A DNA stretch of 64,000 nt from Panorpa germanica. Lineage: Eukaryota > Arthropoda > Insecta > Mecoptera > Panorpidae. Positions 36,181 to 47,168 of this stretch are shown here, one piece after another. The DNA is taken from contig CAVMBN010000222.1 in the NCBI GenBank assembly GCA_963678705.1, forward strand, positions 310,001 to 374,000. The letters run 5' to 3'. Below the pieces are notes generated by a model. The model had not been told where the DNA came from, did no database searches, and saw only the letters and a program-made list of their open reading frames with translations. A program made the position numbers and the translations under genes. Numbering within the stretch: the first letter of the stretch is position 1; each line of letters opens with the position of its first letter.

Positions 36181-39100
36181 ACTATTATAATGTTCGTAAT
36201 GTTCCAATTTAACATGGAAAACTCATAAGAACTCATAGATATTTATATAGAGCGTTATATAGAGCGTTATATAGAGCGTTATATATATATCCGGTAACAA
36301 AATCTGTATGGTATCTTCTAAATGGCGCTTACAAAGTTCTTCAAATTTTGGTATGATGTAAAGGACGAATTTCTAAGACTTTCTACGTCCCTGAATTTTT
36401 CCCTGAATTTCCGTGGAAAAACTTATACTGGAAAAACTGGAAAATTCGAAAAAATACTTTTGCTAATATCTGACGAACTAGAAAAGATAGAAAACTGAAA
36501 TTTGGTGTGTGTATTGAGATCATAATTGTGCACATTTGCCAATATTTGGAAATTGGAAATTTAGGTTCAGTAGCGGCGCGAATTTCCGGGGGCAATGTTA
36601 GAATAGAGTTAGGACGTTGAAATTTAATATGTAGGCTCGCTGTAGAAAGTTACTAATGAAAAAAAATTAACAGCCCCAAATTTCCAGTGGCGGCGGGAGT
36701 TGAGACAGTAAAAGCCAGAAATATTGAAAATGTAGTATTATAACTTAGGGTATGTATGAAGACACTAATTGCGCATGTTTACCAATAATTAGATTCCAAA
36801 ATTTTAATTCAGTAGCGGCGTGATTTTTTGGGGGCAATGACGCAACAGAGCTAGAACGTTGATATTTGGAATATGGGCCCTATATAGAGTGTCATTAGAG
36901 ACAAATTATAAAAAACTGCAACTTTCCAGAGGCGGCGGGCCAAAAACCAGAAATATGAAATATATAGAGATGAAGGGCTATAGTTCAAAAAATATATTCT
37001 TAGATACAAATAAAATAGATCCCCGTGCTAAAATTTAACAAACTTGTTCGGTAGCGGAGGTTTGTGACGGGTACTAATGCTAAAATATAAATACAAAGCT
37101 GAAATTCAGTATGCAGATATAGATTGACATATTTATTACGAAAATATAAAAAAAACTACATTTTATTTGATGCAACATTAGAGTGGGGGGTGATAAACCG
37201 AGTATAAGAACAATATAGTGGTACAACGATGATATTTTGCATGTAGAATATTAAATAGAAGCACAATAGTTCTCTATAAGTCAGATATTCAAATTACATT
37301 CAATAGTAGAGTTGAATTGATTTTTGGTGCGTTTGTTGTGCTGTGAAATCGAACAGGAGTGAGAGGTATAGGGGGGAAATAGTTAAAAGCCCCAAATATC
37401 AAAAAATAGAAAAAGTGAAAAAATAGAGACTATGCATGTGCATATTTGCGAAAATAAATTTAACCTTAGTAGCGGCGGGAAAAAGCTTTGCCAAAGAACT
37501 CAATTTTTAAATTTCGATCATTTATAAAAGTAGTGGTAGATAATGGTAGAGAGAGTTGCTGCGAGCAAAATAGATTGCTATGCCTAAAATTGACAATTTT
37601 ATTTCAGAAGCGAGGGTTAATGGGAAGACTAATAATATAACGTAAATATAAATACGAAATATAGAATGTAAGATTAAAGTACAGTTTTAATCATGTAAAT
37701 GAATTGCTATAATATCGAATTAATAGTGCCTGATTGGAGGAGAGTGTGGCGCTGGGGTTTAATACCAAGTAACGGTGGTGTTAGAAGTAGTGGCGATAAA
37801 TTATAATAGCCCTGGGAGGTAACCATGTAGCAGAATATGTGCTTTGGTGCTGCAAGTGTACGTGGCGGGGTATGGGGATTAAATCGAAAGTGCAATAACG
37901 GGAAGAAAAAGGCCTACAGATGAGATTATTAGGAGCGAACTGCTAGGCTTTCTTAAAAACATAAATGAATTGATGAAATTAGTAGGTTTTTATTGAAATT
38001 AGTGAAAATTTTATCAAAGATTTATCTTATCGAATAATTATTAAAAAATAATGTACTTCTAAAGATGAAATTTAGTATGCAGGTTGCCAGTAAAGTATTA
38101 ATTTGGAAAACTAATTGTTAAGAGATTAGTACGCAGGGGGTGGAAGCGCAGGATTATTTAATGATTGCGTTAAACGGGGGCTATAGGAAAGTGCCCTAAA
38201 AAGCGATGATGTTCAGTTAAGCTGTAGTGTTGCAAGTGGGCGCATTATGGCAAAGGTGCAGATGATTACAATTAAAAGTGCGAGAACGATACAGAGCATG
38301 GAGCCAAGAGGTGATTGATGTTTAGGGGCGGGGCAGTAAACATTGTTCAATACTGTGCTTCATTATGGTAAATGATAATTTTACGCAGCGGGGGCGCTGT
38401 GAAAGTACTCTAAGGACCGACGATGCTCAGGGAAGAAGCGATGCAGAGTGCTAAAAGTAGGAGGCGCTTCATGCCAGAAGCTTAGAGGAATCAAATTAAA
38501 AGTTCAGAAACGTAAGAGAGCATGGAGCCAAGAAGTGACGATTGGGGCTTATGGGCGGGGGCACTGGAGACTGGTCAATACAGCGCTTTATTACTGTAAA
38601 TAAAGGAATTATAACAAAATAATGTTTTGCATTTTATTTGCGATATATACAGCAGACTTGGAGGGGGTAATGGAAAGAGGACAAGATGGGGGAGGTGCTA
38701 ATAGGAAGACACCACAAGATATGGACTTTAGCATTTAAAAAACGGGGTGGAAAAAGAAGACATAAAAGGTGGAAATACAAGACAGAGGACATTGAGGAAG
38801 TAGAAAAGTTTAAATATCTGGGCAACACTTTTAAAAAGAACAATGGAGAAGAGGCTCAGATAAGGGAGGTAGCAAAGAAGGCGGAGCTAGCAATGCGACG
38901 CGTATGGGACTAAGGGAAAAGGTATTTGGGGGGGACACACAAAGGAGAATATGGATGTTTGATAGACTGATAGCCAGTATGATGTTGTATGGAGCAGAGG
39001 TTTGGGGGTGGAAGGAGCAAGAAAAGTTGGAAAGAATACAGGTGAGATTTATTAAATGGTTACTAGGGCTGGACCGGTGCACGCCAGGATACGTGGCTAT

Positions 39101-39897
39101 GGAGGAGCTAAAAAGGGATAAGATACGAATTAAAACAGGGGAAAGAGCAGCAAAATACGAGGAGAAATTGAACTGAGCGGAAAGCAAAATTTTAAAGAAA
39201 ATAAGAGAGGATAGCATAAAGAATGGGGGGGAGGAGGTACAAAAAAGAGAAAATAGTACTTTGAAAGGAATGGAATGACGATCGAGGAGGCAGAGAGGAG
39301 AAGAGAAGGATGCGCAAGTGTGGAAGAGAAGCTAAGTAGAAGGGATAAGGAGATACAACAGCAGGAGAGAATGGGAAAAATAGAAAAAAGTAACTACAAT
39401 AAAAGATATAAAAGGTTATAAGAAAATACTATGCCTCAGTACCTTATAGAAAAAGACATAAAACACATTAGAAGAACAGCAAAGTTTAGATTGGGAAATG
39501 AGGAAAAAGGAAACAGATACTGGGAAAAGAGTGAGGAAAGAAAGGTAGAGTGTGCGGAGCGGAGGACGAAACACTGGAGCACATTAAGTTTGAGTGTAAG
39601 GAAAAAGTAGCTAGCGAAGGGAATATTGGCCAGATATTAAAGGGAGGCAGTGAAGGAAAGAGGTGGATGGCGGAAAAAGTAAGAAGGAAAGGAAAAACAG
39701 AAGAATAAATAAGTTGGTGGAGAATAATGTAAATTTAATTGTAAGTTGAAGTATATGAAATGTATTGAGAATGTAGATTGTAAAGCCGAAAGGCGAACAA
39801 TAAACAATATTTCAGGATTATTTTCTATTTATCAAATAACTTTTATTTATTCACAAATATTAAATACACGTCGCTTTGCGACGGGGCGAAGCGCTAG
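36177..39897 (+). mobile_element. Type-C Helitron-like tandem unit 3 (3,721 bp)
   Basis: Joined to unit 2 as CTAG|TCTTACTATTATAATG. It ends with a perfect hairpin at 39869-39883 and CTAG at 39894-39897, followed by T as expected of a Helitron target. It has the most private differences of the three, mainly in the retrotransposon part (for instance GGCAACACTTT at 38821 and GATGCGCAAG at 39309). Confidence 0.75.
38640..39807 (+). pseudogene. Same non-LTR fragment inside tandem unit 3
   Basis: Frames 38686-38913 and 38904-39176 correspond to those of units 1 and 2 with several substitutions. The frameshift and insertion site are shared. Confidence 0.75.
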
Positions 39898-40695
39898 TCC
39901 TATATTATAATGTTCCAACTGTTTGAATCTATTCTTATATTCTTATATGTTTATATGTTTGGTACTGAATTTTGTATGGCAGCGCGAAAACGGCTCCATC
40001 AATGTTTTTGAAAATTTCCTATTTCGTAGAGAAAAAAATTCTAAGACTTTTGGCGTCCCCGGATTTTTCCCTGAATTTCCTGGAAACCCGTAATTTTGGA
40101 AAAACTGGAAAAAAAGTGATCCCTTTTTTGCTGTATACTTTTAATTCGTATAAGATAGAAAGTTGAAATTTTGCATGTGTATTAAGGTATTCAATGCTGA
40201 CATTTCTCAAAAATTAGAAATTCAAAAATTAAAAAAGGGGGGGTTAAAGAAATTCGGGGGCCCGGTAGGGAACTTTGGAGAAAATTCATTTTCTGGATTC
40301 TAGAATAATTAAGTATATTATTAATAAAAAAAAAATTCAAAATTTTAAAATTTTATTGGGGGGCACGGGGGCAGTATTTGCCGAGAGTAAAAATTGTGCT
40401 AGAAAGTTTAAATTTTGTATATAGCCTAACCTTGGCAACTTATTTACGAATCGAAAAAAGAATCTTAAATTTTGAAAAAAAGTTGTTCAAATATCGCATA
40501 AAGTCAAAATATTTTTTATTTTGATATAAAAAATGTATTTTCTTAGTCAGTTTGTATGAAAAATTAATTGTTATTAAATGTTAAATCAATATAGGACGAG
40601 TTTATTTATTATTTCAATTTAAAAATTAAATTTTAACTTGAAATTCAAGCCACTCACAAAAAACAAACGTCGCTTGCGACGGGGGTGAAAGCTAG
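39898..40695 (+). mobile_element. A/B-type Helitron-like element, complete ends, about 0.8 kb
   Basis: It starts TCCTATATTATAATGTTCC right after the CTAG of unit 3. It carries the short AT repeat (TATTCTTATATG), the block with CCGGATTTTTCCCTGAATTT, and CGGGGGCCCGGTAGGG. It ends with hairpin GTCGC-TT-GCGAC, GGGGGTGAAAG, CTAG at 40692-40695, followed by T. Non-coding. Confidence 0.65.
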
Positions 40696-41430
40696 TGATC
40701 TTATATTCTTATATGTTTGAAACTGAATTTTGTATGAATGATTTAATATATAATGAATGATTGAATTTTTTTTAAAATTTCTTATTTCGTAGAGAAAAAA
40801 ATTCTAAGACTTTTGGCGTCCCCGGATTTTTCCCTGAATTTCCTGGAAACCCGTAATTTTGGAAAAACTGGAAAATTTGAAAAAATACTTTTGCAAATAT
40901 CTGACGAACTAGAAAAGATAGAAAACTGAAATTTGGTATGTGTATTGAGATTATAATTGTGCACATTTTCCAATAGTTGGAAATTTGAAATTTGAGTTCA
41001 GTAGCGGCGCGAATTTTTGGGGGCAATGTTAGAATATAGTTAGGACGTTCAAATTTAATATGTAGGCTCGCTGTAGACAGTAATTAATGAAAAAAAAAAA
41101 CAGCCCCAAATTTCCAGTGGCGGCGGGAGTTGAGACAGTAAAAGCCAAAAATATTGAAAATGTAGTATTATAACTTAGGGTATGTATTAAGATACTAATT
41201 GCGCATGTTTGCCAATAATTGGATTACCAAAATTTTAATTCAGTAGCGGCGTGATTTTTTGGGGGCAATGTCGCAACAGAGCTAGAACATTGATATATGG
41301 AACGTGGGCCCTATATAGAGTGTCATTAAAGACACACTATAGAAAATAGCAACTTTCCAGAGGCGGCGGGCGCTGGAGGCCAAAGACCAGAAATATGAAA
41401 TATATAGAGATAGGGCTATAGTTTAAAAAA
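40696..41430 (+). mobile_element. Chimera of A/B 5' module and type-C interior, 3'-truncated
   Basis: It begins with TTATATTCTTATATGTTTG and the A/B block (GAGAAAAAAATTCTAAGAC, TTTTGGCGTCCCCGG). After GGAAAAACTGGAAAA it switches into the type-C path (TTTGCAAATATCTGACGAAC, GTAGCGGCGCGAA, GGCGGCGGGAG). It stops at GGGCTATAGTTTAAAAAATA, far from a C 3' end, where the next element's TCCTATATT begins. Confidence 0.6.
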
Positions 41431-42353
41431 TATCCTATATTATAATGTTCCAACTGTTTGAATCTATTCTTATATTCTTATCCTATATTATAATGTTCCA
41501 ACTGTTTGAATCTATTCTTATATTCTTATATTCTTATATGTTTATATGTTTGGTACTGAATTTTGAATGGCAGCGCGAAAACGGCTCCATCAAAGTTTTT
41601 GAAAATTTCCTATTTCGTAGAGAAAAAAATTCTAAGACTTTTGGCGTCCCCAGATTTTTCCCTGAATTTCCTGGAAACCCGTAATTTTGGAAAAACTGGA
41701 AAAAAATTGAGCCCTTTTTTGCTGTATCACTTTTTATTCGTAAAAGAAAGAAAGTTGAAATTTTGCATGTGTATTAAGGTATTCAAAGCTGACATTTCTC
41801 ATAAATTAAAAATTCAAAAATTGACAAAGGGGGGGTTTAAGAAATTCGGGGGCCCGGTAGGGAACTTTGGAGAAAGTTTATATTCTTGATTTTAGAATAA
41901 TTAAGTATAGTATTAATAAAAAAAAATTCAAAATTTTATTTGGGGGCACGGGGGCAGTATTTTCCGAGAGTAAAAATTGTGCTAGAAATTTGAAATTTTG
42001 TATATAAGCTAACCTTGGTAACTAATTTACGAATCGAAAAAAAAAATCCCAAATTTTGAAAAAAAGTTGGTCCAATAACGAATAAATTGAAAATATTTTA
42101 TATTTTGTTGAAAAAAATATATTTTTTTTGTCAATTTATATGTGTTAATGTATATGTGTGCGAGTTTATTATTTCAATTTAAAAATAGAGTAAAATATAA
42201 TATGTAATTACAAATTATTTTATTGGATTCAAATGATACACGCCAAAAAAAACCTTTGTGACGAGGGTAAACTGTGGTGAAATTTAAATTTTTACATGAA
42301 GTTCAAGTTACACACAAAAGACAGACGTCGCTTGCGACGGGGGTAAAAGCTAG
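41431..42353 (+). mobile_element. A/B-type Helitron-like element with duplicated 5' end and collapsed 3' module
   Basis: The 5' terminus TCCTATATTATAATGTTCC occurs at 41431 and again at 41481, with the same 30 bases following. The B-type internal terminus is recognisable but decayed at about 42240-42275 (ACGCCAAAAAAAACC, GACGAGGGTAAACTG). The A module is reduced to about 80 bp ending GTCGC-TT-GCGAC, GGGGGTAAAAG, CTAG (42350-42353). Confidence 0.6.
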
Positions 42354-43115
42354 TATGTTTATGTGTTTATATGTTTGGTTCGAATTGTGTATGGCATCTC
42401 GAAAACGGTTACAGGAAAGTTTTTAAAAATTTCCTATTTCGTAGAGAAAAAAATTCTAAGACTTTTGGCGTCCCCGGATTTTTCTCTGAATTTCCTGGAA
42501 ACCCGTAATTTTGGAAAAACTGGAAAAAAAGTGATCCCCTTTTTGCTGTATTACTTTAAATTCGTATAAGATAGAAAGTTGAAATATTGCATGTGTATTA
42601 AGGTATTCAATGCTGACATTTCTCAAAAATTAGAAATTCAAAAATTGAGAAAGGGGGGGCTAAAGAAATTCGGGGGCCCGGTAGGGAACTTTGGAGAAAA
42701 TTCATTTTCTGGATTCTAGAATAATTAAGTATATTATTAATAAAAAAAAAATTTAAAATTTCAAAATTTTATTGGGGGGCACGGGGGCAGTATTTTCCGA
42801 GAGTAAAAATTGTGCTAGAAAGTTGAAATTTTGTATATAGGCTAACCTTGGTAACTTATTTACGAATCGAAAAAAAAAATCCCAAATTTTGAAAAAAAGT
42901 TGGTCAAATAACGCATAAATTGAAAATATTTTTTATTTTGATAAAAAAATAATATTTTTTTAGTCAATTTATATGTATGTATATGTGCGCGAGTTTATTT
43001 ATTATTTCAATTTAAAAATAGAACAGTTAAATATGAAATTTAATTACGAATTATTTTATTGAATTCAAATGATACACGCCAAAAAGACGTCGCATTGCGA
43101 CGGGGGTAAACTCAA
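42354..43115 (+). mobile_element. Type-B Helitron-like element, decayed 3' terminus
   Basis: It opens with TATGTTTATGTGTTTATATG and lacks the TCCTATATT start. It runs through the complete B interior to hairpin CGTCGCATTGCGACG, GGGGTAAA, CTCA where CTAG is expected (43111-43114). Confidence 0.55.
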
Positions 43116-43675
43116 GTATATTATAATGTCCCAAGTGTATATTTATATTCTTATATGTTTATGTGTTTATATGTTTGGTTCGAATTTTGTATGGCATCTC
43201 GAAAACGGCTCCAGGGAAGTTTTTAAAAATTTCCTATTTCGTAGAGAAAAAAATTCTAAGACTTTTGGCGTCCCCGGATTTTTCCCTGAATTTCCTGGAA
43301 ACCCGTAATTTTGGAAAAACTGGAAAAAAAGTGATCCCTTTTTTGCTGTATACTTTTAATTCGTATAAGATAGAAAGTTGAAATTTTGCATGTGTATTAA
43401 GGTATTCAATGCTGACATTTCTCAAAAATTAGAAATTCAAAAATTGAAAAAGGAAGGTTAAAGAAATTCGGGGGCCCGGTAGGGAACTTTGGAGAAAATT
43501 TATTTTCTGGATTCTAGAATAATTAAGTATATTATTAATAAAAAAAAAATTCAAAATTTTAAAATTTTATTGGGGGGCACGGGGGAAGTATTTGCCGAGA
43601 GTAAAAATTGTGCTAGAAAGTTGAAATTTTGTATATAGCCTAACCTTGGCAACTTATTTACGAATCGAAACAAAA
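43116..43675 (+). mobile_element. A/B-type Helitron-like fragment, 3'-truncated
   Basis: It starts AGTATATTATAATGTCCCAAG, matching the TCCTATATTATAATGTCCC type of 5' end. It follows the A/B interior until TTACGAATCGAAACAAAAA, where similarity stops. This is the right edge of the plus-strand block. Confidence 0.55.
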
Positions 43676-44340
43676 ATTATCAGATAATGTTGGTTTGGTT
43701 ATGCCAGACTTGCTGATTAAGTAACTGATAGATTCAGATTTCCGTAGACTGTAGTAAGCGAAGTGGCTGCTTTTTTGTTAAAGATCTCGGAAAAAAGGGA
43801 TGTAGGGTGTATAGAAGTGAAGTTATACGAGAGTGTGGAGAGGGAACAATGTACATTACATAGGTCAAAATAAGAAACATCTTCACAAGTAAATATAAAG
43901 AATTGCAAGAAAATTTTAGCTGATGTCTTGGATGGTTGATAAGAAAGCGGTATATTTTAAGACAGATGGCTTTGAAAACATTAAGTAAAATCACAGAATG
44001 AAAGAAACGATTAATGACTTTGACTTCCTAATGACTTTGATGAAGGATCGTATCACGATGCTAGGCTTTGCCATAAAACAAATAATTTTCTCTTCATTTT
44101 CGAAAAAGCAATTCTGTTCAAGTAAGAATTTTCCTGATATGTCACTTTTTTCATGAATACCAAAATAAAAGGTATGTTTAAACTGAACTCATGTATCGGT
44201 GAATACATTGTTTGTTCATTTGTTTACCTGTATTTGTGATATTAGATGTAAAATTCTTAGTAGATTGTTTAAAATATTAACTTCGCATTTAATTTGATCA
44301 TGATAACAAATGATTTGAGTATTAATTATAAATAATTCAA
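43676..44340. other. Unrecognised AT-rich spacer
   Basis: Open minus frames at 43717-43994 show no motif. Nothing else is recognised. Confidence 0.3.
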
Positions 44341-45170
44341 TTGCGGTATATAATATAACATCTTTTTTACTGTCCACGACGGACTCTGCCAATTTGAGAA
44401 GTAATTGCTATTAAATAGCCTTTCCGTGGTGATGGAAAGACAAAGACGAGACGAATTGCCGAAATACAATATTCTTTGTATATGTAGTGCAATCGTTTAC
44501 TTACACTGAATAGACAACTACATAGATATACATTGAACACATAAATGAATAAAGTAATACAATATATAAACAAAATGTCGCAAGGTAATAATAGTCAAAT
44601 AATATACAAACAAGAATCTCGCATCGCAGAGCATGTGGTGATATATTTTTCTCCAGGATGTTTAAAGTTTCTATATGTTTTTAAATCTCCTTTTTATTAC
44701 CGATGTGCTTAGTTGTACCATTATCAAAACACCAATTAACTTTATTTTTTCTTATAAAAAAATGTATGATTTTCTATTGATAATGTAAAGGCTTCTATTA
44801 AATTTTCTGCAATTCATTTTCAATTGTAAGAATATCTTTTTCTTTTTGGTCTTTTATCTGATATCCATTTGTGGCAATCTTTAATCCAGTGACCCTTTTT
44901 TACAGTAATTGCACGGATACTTATCCCATTTACTTTTCGCTCGTGTGATATTCTCTCTATATGACAACATAGTCGTTAACATTTATTGATTTCTTTATTG
45001 TTAGAGATTCTTTTTTATATGTTTCCTTTCTCGAGTTTAGTATGGTTTCCATATTTCTTTTTCTTGTTAACTGCGTTAAAAATTTATCTTTGAATTTTTC
45101 TTAATTTTTGGGCGTCAAATTAGTTTATAATTTCTCATATTTAATACGATTTCTTATTTAGTGGAAATTA
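44341..45170 (-). pseudogene. Copia-type gag zinc-knuckle and protease relic
   Basis: On the minus strand, about 44925-44870, a knuckle reads CNYCKK followed, after a one-base deletion, by GHWIKDCHKWISDKRP. About 44760-44720 a frame has KVNWCFDNGTTKHI, the Copia protease start with the catalytic D-[NS]-G-[AT] motif. Between and around them are stops and shifts. The order gag then protease on minus is as expected. It appears to be a second, differently decayed copy of the family at 24352-28110. The part downstream of the protease is not recognisable. Confidence 0.6.
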
Positions 45171-46136
45171 TTTCATTTGACTACTCTAGTAAACTGTTCT
45201 AATTTAGACTGCTATTACTACGACACAAGTTATTGAACAAACATACTTGATATATATGTACATAAAATAAAAACAATATTTTCAATACAATTGACTTACA
45301 ACTTTTCTGCAATCTTTTTATGACAAAGCGATATTGAAGCTTCCAAAACGGTGGAAAAAGTGTGTAAACTTTGACTTATGTATATTATTAATCAAATATT
45401 TTCTAAAAGAAATTTACCGTTTATGTTTGATCCACCTAATGCTAAGTTAAGTGAGTCCAACTATTTTCTTATTACATTAAATATTAAAGCCTTAGATTCG
45501 TTTTATTTTCCAAGATATAATATAAAAATACTTGTGCACTCATAGTAAGAAAATACTAGAAACTAAATGTCCATGTGTATTCGATCCGTTCTTACAACAT
45601 GCCCTGCTTCGCTCTGTTTTACATTATAGACACATGAGTACATTTCAACAATAGCTATCAAATTGAGTTTGCCCTTCAGCAGGCTTAAATCATTGCTGTT
45701 ATTGTCTTGATCGTCCCCAGATTGTTTCATTCTATAAACCCATTAAATAAAGTGGGGTTACGTCTTCTATGTCCGTAGGATTTGAAACTGTTTCCGTGTT
45801 TAGTCAGCCGACGGTTCCTGAAGCCTGGGGGAGGATAGAATAAGAAATATTACGCTTGCTTAAAAATAAAATTTTAAAGCTCCAGAGAGAAATACTTTTT
45901 TATATGCTATTATCGCCGGTCGGTAACCTTTTGCGAAAGACAAGCAACTTTAAAAATGTGCAGGTAGGGGTGAAAATGTTTCGTGATCTATTCATTCGTT
46001 TACGTTCATAGTACTAATTTTTTGTAAGATTTATATTTCAACGTAAATTCATATATAAAAATATGTAATTACATAATAATATATCAATAATTAATAAATA
46101 TATAATTATAAATATACTTATATATATTGTATATAT
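45171..46136. other. Unrecognised AT-rich spacer
   Basis: No gene or repeat is recognised. The last four bases, ATAT at 46133-46136, are the target duplication of the LTR element that follows. Confidence 0.35.
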
Positions 46137-46480
46137 TGTTATAACACACATTCCTTACGACACAAACTAACAATGTCTCTTCAGTATCTTTGCTGACCAT
46201 GCACTCTAGAGATAATAAAATAGTATACAAGTAATATGTTAATCTTAATCTAATTAGTTCATATATAAACTTCATCGCGCAGTTAGTAATTGGCTCACCA
46301 CTTTTTGAGTTCAAGTTCATGTATAATCTGCATCGCGCAGATAGTAATTAACTGGCTCACCATTTGAGACTAGGCATAAGCTGTATCGCACAGTGAATAT
46401 TAGTCCAAATAAATATTATTTAAGTAAAATTAAAATAAATTGTTTTTTTTATTAAAGTCTAAATTACTCAAACTTTAATT
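46137..46480 (+). repeat. 5' LTR (344 bp)
   Basis: It begins TGTTATAACACACATTCC and ends CAAACTTTAATT. Inside, the words CATCGCGCAG and TAATTGGCTCACC recur at about 55-60 bp spacing (near 46274, 46331 and, weaker, 46384). Each is partly palindromic (CTGCATCGCGCAG). AATAAATATT and ATTAAAGTC near the end may hold the polyadenylation region. Confidence 0.9.
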
Positions 46481-46491
46481 GGCGCAGTCGT
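46480..46491 (+). promoter_or_regulatory. Primer-binding site, tRNA-Ser type
   Basis: TGGCGCAGTCGT starts at the LTR edge. From memory, the Gypsy-group elements 17.6 and 297 use a closely similar TGGCGCAGTCG site complementary to the 3' end of a serine tRNA. Confidence 0.75.
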
Positions 46492-46671
46492 ACGGATATT
46501 AAGGAATTACAATCGCTGTAAATTTTTCCATTTTTATGGTTAACTTAATATTTCGAAACCTACAAAAATAAAGTTAAAGAATAAAGTAAACTTAATAAAT
46601 AGTGGAGTGAAATAGAAACAGAAGTTAAAGTGCTCCGAGACTCATCGACCCACTAGCAGCAGCATATGGAC

Positions 46672-46715
46672 ATGAAGATCTCGCAAGGCATCGCGGTGAT
46701 AATCGTAATGTGAGT
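46672..46715 (+). promoter_or_regulatory. Envelope leader exon with 5' splice site (candidate)
   Basis: A short frame from ATG 46672 encodes MKISQGIAVIIV, a basic then hydrophobic run like the start of a signal peptide. It runs into AAT|GTGAGTAC at 46709/46710, a near-perfect 5' splice site. Errantiviral env is expressed from a spliced RNA whose donor lies in the leader. A matching acceptor candidate (CCTGACTGTTGCAG|G) ends at 51481, and the phases are compatible. Candidate only. Confidence 0.5.
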
Positions 46716-46795
46716 ACTCATTCATATTTCCTTTCTATATATCACACTTCCCAAAAACAAAAATTATTAACATTTTTACAATAATATTTCCTGTT

Positions 46796-46979
46796 AAAAA
46801 GGAGTATAAATCGTTTATACAGGCCTAAAACAGGTATTAAATTTAAAAAAAGGAGTATAAATCGTTTATACAGGCCTACCAAATATCAAAAATAATATTA
46901 AAATATAAATTACGCAACGTAATACAATAATTAAATAATAATTTTCTAAAAAGGAATATAAATCGCTTATATAGGCCTA
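46796..46979 (+). repeat. Three copies of a 32-bp palindrome-bearing motif in the leader
   Basis: AAAAAGGAGTATAAATCGTT followed by TATACAGGCCTA occurs at 46796-46827 and 46847-46878. A variant (AAAAAGGAATATAAATCGCT, TATATAGGCCTA) lies at 46948-46979. The core TATAAATCGTTTATA is nearly palindromic. The position between primer site and gag is where the gypsy element carries its insulator. Confidence 0.85.
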
Positions 46980-47168
46980 ATGAAAATTAAAAATATTAAA
47001 AGTAATATTAAAAATAATATTGAAATAAAATATTAATTACATAACGTAATAATTACTATAATGTAATATATTAAAATACTTGTAAATTAACTAAATAATA
47101 ATAATAATATTTTAAAATAAAATGTTTACAAAATAACTTTTCTTATAAAAGTTACACTATAAATCGAA

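Noticed and set aside
28736..39897. Pure assembly duplication
   Set aside because: Not excluded, but the units differ at scattered sites and the joins fall exactly at transposon termini; kept as a finding with read-mapping as the test.
43676..46136. Possible host gene exons on either strand
   Set aside because: Only short frames without motifs, apart from the Copia relic; no consistent splice-bounded coding series.
46796..46979. CRISPR-like array
   Set aside because: Only three copies, unequal spacing, inside a eukaryotic retroelement leader.
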